Positions 61,093-64,000 of a stretch of DNA of 64,000 bases are shown here, piece after piece; within the stretch, counting starts at the first letter, position 1; each line of letters opens with the position of its first letter. The stretch is from Coffea arabica. Lineage: Eukaryota; Streptophyta; Magnoliopsida; Gentianales; Rubiaceae. Position numbers and translations under genes: made by a program. Location of the stretch: positions 21,701,557-21,765,556 of the forward strand of contig NC_092320.1 in the NCBI RefSeq assembly GCF_036785885.1, in the 5' to 3' direction. Under the pieces are notes generated by a model that ran no database searches, was not told where the DNA came from, and saw only the letters and a program-made list of their open reading frames with translations.

Positions 61093-61640
61093 TAGTGGCT
61101 GAGCTAGGATCTTTATTTAAGGAATGCAATAGTTTTAGGTTAAACTTATAACATATGATTTGTGAACTTTTGGTGCAATTAGTGTTTATTATAAGTTTAG
61201 TAGACATGAATCAATTTATTGAACATTACAAAAATAAAATAAAAAAAGTTTTTTGGCTTCTTATTTATTATGAATTATAGCTATTAAGTTATCTAGCTAA
61301 TAGTATAAAATTGTGGAATCATTAGTATTACACATATGGGCAGATAATGTGCATAAAATCAAACTGTCAAATGAATATTTGATTCACTTCTAATTCGTAT
61401 AGTTGGACATATAAGTGAAATTCAATTTTAAGTAAATAAAATTTTATTCATGCTTTATTTCAAACTTCCATCTTAGAAATGGTAAGGGAAATTGTGAAAA
61501 ATTTCAATACTTTTGTGGGACAATTGGGGGTCTAGATCAAATAGTTTGAAAATTCAAGGTGGGCAAGAATGGGCAAAATAATTTCTTGTAAGTCATTTTA
61601 TAGTTCTTAAAAGATTGAGATGACTGTAGCTTCGCCCCTG
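61093..61640. mobile_element. Non-autonomous hAT element with 8-bp target duplication
   Basis: Left end TAGTGGCTGAGCTAGG and right end TAGCTTCGCCCCTG are imperfect inverted repeats of the common plant hAT type (CAGGGGCGGAGCTA-like). The flanks GTTTCTAC (61085-61092) and GTCTCTAC (61641-61648) match at 7 of 8 bases, the duplication length of hAT elements. The 548-bp interior is non-coding. Confidence 0.8.
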
Positions 61641-61739
61641 GTCTCTACTGCGCTTGAAAAAGATTTCCTTCATGTACGGACGTGTCCAAAATGCATATGG
61701 TACCAAAGAGAAAGAAATGTTTGTCGATGCAGACTACCC

Positions 61740-62228
61740 ACATTGAATAGACTTAAAGATTCTGGCTGTAGGGTCTGTTTTACGTGACAGAACAAGTGAA
61801 TCCATTGATCACTTGTTCTTTTTGAGCGTTCGATTTCGTACCAGGTCTGGGTGCAAGTTCAAGCTCTATGTTTACCGTTTAGAGGCTCTTATCCATGGTC
61901 AGCGGAATTAGAATGGTGGTGCGGGTGCCATCATTGTACTAATTCTTTCCGCGATCGAGTTCATAAGTTGGCATTGGCTGTAACACTTTGCCATATCCAG
62001 CAGGGAATTAATCAAAAAATATTTCAACATGAGCAGGTGATTATCCGGAAAATGATTCACAATGTCCAATTTTGTTTGGCTACCTGTCGCAAGGTCGAAA
62101 AATCCAAGAGGAATTCGGAGCTTAGTCCTACAAATTTTCACTTAATTGTTAGCCGTAGTTGCTGTTTTGTTGTGCTTGTTTCATTGGTTGTCATTTTATT
62201 GCTTTGTATGATTGTTAATACAAGTTGA
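61740..62228 (+). pseudogene. Decayed 3' end of a LINE reverse transcriptase (zf-RVT region)
   Basis: Across shifting frames the segment reads GCRVCF, then SESIDHLFF, then VWVQVQALCLPFRGSYPWSAE and HKLALAVTLCHIQQGINQKIF. This is the order seen in the C-terminal zinc-binding region of plant LINE ORF2 proteins, which typically ends C..C, DHLFF.C, VW..., ...IW.ERN.R.F. Frameshifts and stops separate the pieces, so it is dead. The last frame runs 61851-62228. Confidence 0.72.
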
Positions 62229-63010
62229 TTCAGTTGATAAGAATATATCACTTTTTCATTAAACATTGTGTATTCAAATTCCGCTGCCGTTAATGTGAGA
62301 GCTGTGTTAGTGAAACTTCTATAAACGATTTATGATTCCAGAGGCATATCCTAACCCATGATAGTAATCGGAATCGAACTTACTAAAACTTATATTTACC
62401 AAAGAAGACAAAAAAATTGCTTTGTGCGACTATCACTTTGAACTTGTGGGGCTAGGTTTGCAGGTGATTTAGAAAAGCTATGTTTTATTTATTTATTTTT
62501 AAATACTCCATGTACCATGGCCTATTCCTACCGAAACTTTCCCCTGGATGTTATGATTTCTAAATTAAAAAAAAAAGCTTGACAAACATTCTCCCAAATT
62601 TTCTTTTTTTTTCCCCTTCTTTCATATGGAAATTTACAGCTATCTGACTTGGTGGGTTGGAGGCGCATATAGGCACACACATAATTCTCTGTATTCATGA
62701 AAAGTTGGATTCTGAAGAACAATTATGATTTGGTCAAGGAGTATGTTTTAATAAAACAATAAGATGCAAATCTTGTGTTTAACATGTTAATTTTACTTTT
62801 TCTTTGACACATAATCTCTATTTAAATTTAAATTTTCTATTTTTGTACATATGTTATGTATCTAATTTCACTCGTCTAAAAAAGTTTTATACACTAATAA
62901 CATAGAAAAGATTAATCTCACACAAACATATAATGATTATGTTCTTCATTCAAAGTTGAATTCCCGAAAAACGACTATAATTTTGGAATCGAAGGAGTAT
63001 ATTTGAAGAA
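62229..63010. other. AT-rich spacer between two LINE pieces
   Basis: No gene is supported. Composition changes sharply to GC-rich at about 63010, where the next LINE begins. Confidence 0.5.
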
Positions 63011-63078
63011 AAACCATCAGGTACCAGGCTTGCACCTGAAGCGGAGGGCAGGACCCATGTTGGGTCGGATGCGTGTGA

Positions 63079-63642
63079 GAGGTCCGTGACAGCAGACCCC
63101 AGTGCTGCAGTGAAGTGCTTGCGGCTGTGAGCGACGGCGCCGTGGCAGTGAATGACCCCAGTGGTTCCGCTGGGGTTGTTGCCGCAGCTGTGCATGAAGA
63201 CGCCATGGCAGAGACTGACCCCAGTCATTCCTCTGGCATTGCGCGATCGTTGGGTGGGGAGACCGGAACTTTGGGGCTTGCTGGACATGGGAATCAGGTA
63301 GTGTGTGAAGCGATAGAGCATGGGGCAGGCGAGGGGCAGCAGAGCATTCATAGTCTGTTCGTCGATTTGTGTGGGAAGGAGGATGGTGATCGACGAAGCC
63401 ATGGGGAGCTTGACGCCGCGATCTCAAGCGCTGCAGGTAACTTATCTCCAAGGAGGCTGAACCAACAAGCAAGAGTGCTAGAGCCGTCGGTGGTTGCTTT
63501 GAACATTGATCAATCTAGGGTGGCGGAGATTGACTTCAAACAAGTGCGAGGGAAAGGCATGCGGGCTCGCATTCCATCTGATCGACAGCTACGGTCGGCG
63601 ACATCCTCTTACAATTCTTTCCAGGTTTTTTCTCATGATTAA
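63079..63642 (+). CDS. C-terminal part of a LINE ORF1 (gag-like)
   Basis: An open + frame from 63079 (after a TGA at 63076) to TAA at 63640-63642. It is Ala/Gly/Ser-rich at first, then more basic (GKGMRARIPSDRQLRSATSS) at the end. No in-frame ATG occurs before 63205 and no zinc knuckle is seen, so the frame is probably a 5'-truncated ORF1 whose N-terminal and nucleic-acid-binding parts are missing. Identification rests on its position directly before, and overlapping, a LINE endonuclease ORF. The GC-rich composition differs from the AT-rich surroundings. The minus-strand open frames over the same bases are shadows. Confidence 0.55.
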   Translation, partial: EVRDSRPQCCSEVLAAVSDGAVAVNDPSGSAGVVAAAVHEDAMAETDPSHSSGIARSLGGETGTLGLAGHGNQVVCEAIEHGAGEGQQSIHSLFVDLCGKEDGDRRSHGELDAAISSAAGNLSPRRLNQQARVLEPSVVALNIDQSRVAEIDFKQVRGKGMRARIPSDRQLRSATSSYNSFQVFSHD

Positions 63643-64000
63643 TGGTATCTTTTGGAATATTAGAGGGGTGGGTAAAGCCCCTAATTTACGTAGATTGGTA
63701 AAATTAGTTAAGTTGCATCGTGCTAAGTTTGTCGTGCTTTGTGAGCCAAAGTTAGCGGTGTCAAAAGTAGACTCCATTCGGTTACGGTTATCATTTGATT
63801 TTGTGTGTGTTAATTTATCGGGTGATATTTGGGTGTTTTATAGTAGTCCTTTTGTATGTTCGATTGTTGGCAATTCAGACCAGCATATATCCCTCTCTGT
63901 TCACTATCCGCTGCTGCCTGGGCCACTCACCATGTCGTTTGTTCATGCAAAGTGCTCAGTAGAGGAACGCAGGGATTTATGGCGCAATTTATTGGCTGAC
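63635..64000 (+). CDS. LINE ORF2 N-terminus (apurinic endonuclease domain), runs off the window
   Basis: From ATG at 63635, 122 codons stay open to the window end. The start MINGIFWNIRGVGK matches the N-terminal signature of plant L1-type LINE endonucleases (WNIRG), followed by FVVLCEPKL, which carries the metal-binding Glu region (usually ETK/EPK), and VCVNLSGDIWVFYSS. The frame overlaps the ORF1 stop by 8 nt in a different register. This enzyme nicks target DNA for target-primed reverse transcription. Because the 5' part is unbroken, the copy could be fairly young; the reverse transcriptase lies outside the window. Confidence 0.85.
   Translation, partial: MINGIFWNIRGVGKAPNLRRLVKLVKLHRAKFVVLCEPKLAVSKVDSIRLRLSFDFVCVNLSGDIWVFYSSPFVCSIVGNSDQHISLSVHYPLLPGPLTMSFVHAKCSVEERRDLWRNLLAD

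Noticed and set aside
63017..63472. Three overlapping minus-strand open frames of 86-151 codons
   Set aside because: They are antisense shadows in a GC-rich LINE ORF1 region; the + strand frame leads directly into a recognisable endonuclease.

Overview
This window is nuclear DNA of a flowering plant. Its genes have many AT-rich introns with GT-AG borders, and it holds a coiled-coil NBS-LRR resistance gene, plant-type F-box and rhomboid-like genes, and a dense load of plant transposons. It is most likely a eudicot; an asterid such as Coffea is a guess from general resemblance and was not tested. There are no tRNA or rRNA genes, no CRISPR array and no bacterial operon.

Layout. (1) 1-8793, + strand: an RSRC2-like SR-rich nuclear protein with a small-acidic-protein (SMAP) C-terminus. 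It has a long upstream intron, a 9-codon uORF overlapping the start codon, and a large fold-back repeat in intron 2. (2) 8794-21217: gene-poor, with one small MITE-like repeat and a complete but dead non-autonomous LTR retrotransposon (14323-19955, minus orientation) carrying a decayed gag-like frame. (3) 21218-24256, + strand: an F-box protein gene containing two perfect tandem duplications. (4) 24774-26020: a long-terminal-inverted-repeat element and a tRNA-derived SINE with a clear target duplication. (5) 26820-36640, + strand: a rhomboid-like pseudoprotease with a C-terminal UBA domain (RBL18/UBAC2 type). From memory, the Arabidopsis homologues of genes 3 and 5 are neighbours (At2g41170 and At2g41160), so this looks like conserved microsynteny. 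(6) 38541-42621, - strand, convergent with gene 5: a YVH1/DUSP12-type dual-specificity phosphatase with a zinc-binding tail and a likely 5' UTR exon near 44.1 kb. (7) 44.3-49.8 kb: MITE-like elements and an LRR fragment of a lost NLR paralogue. (8) 49872-54306, - strand: a three-exon CC-NBS-LRR gene of the RPS2/RPS5-like class. (9) 54.3-64 kb: gene-free, with degenerate repeats, a non-autonomous hAT element with a near-perfect 8-bp target duplication, a decayed LINE 3' end, and the 5' part of a LINE whose endonuclease frame runs open off the window end.

Exon borders were placed by hand by reading splice sites and keeping frame. All five multi-exon models close in frame: 434 aa (RSRC2-like), 397 aa (F-box), 293 aa (rhomboid-like), 362 aa (phosphatase) and 1248 aa (NLR). 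No single novel multi-gene system was found. The most unusual items are the near-perfect intronic hairpin, the ATGA uORF/start overlap, the two perfect tandem duplications in one gene, and the LTR element whose four in-frame stops are all explicable as C-to-T changes.
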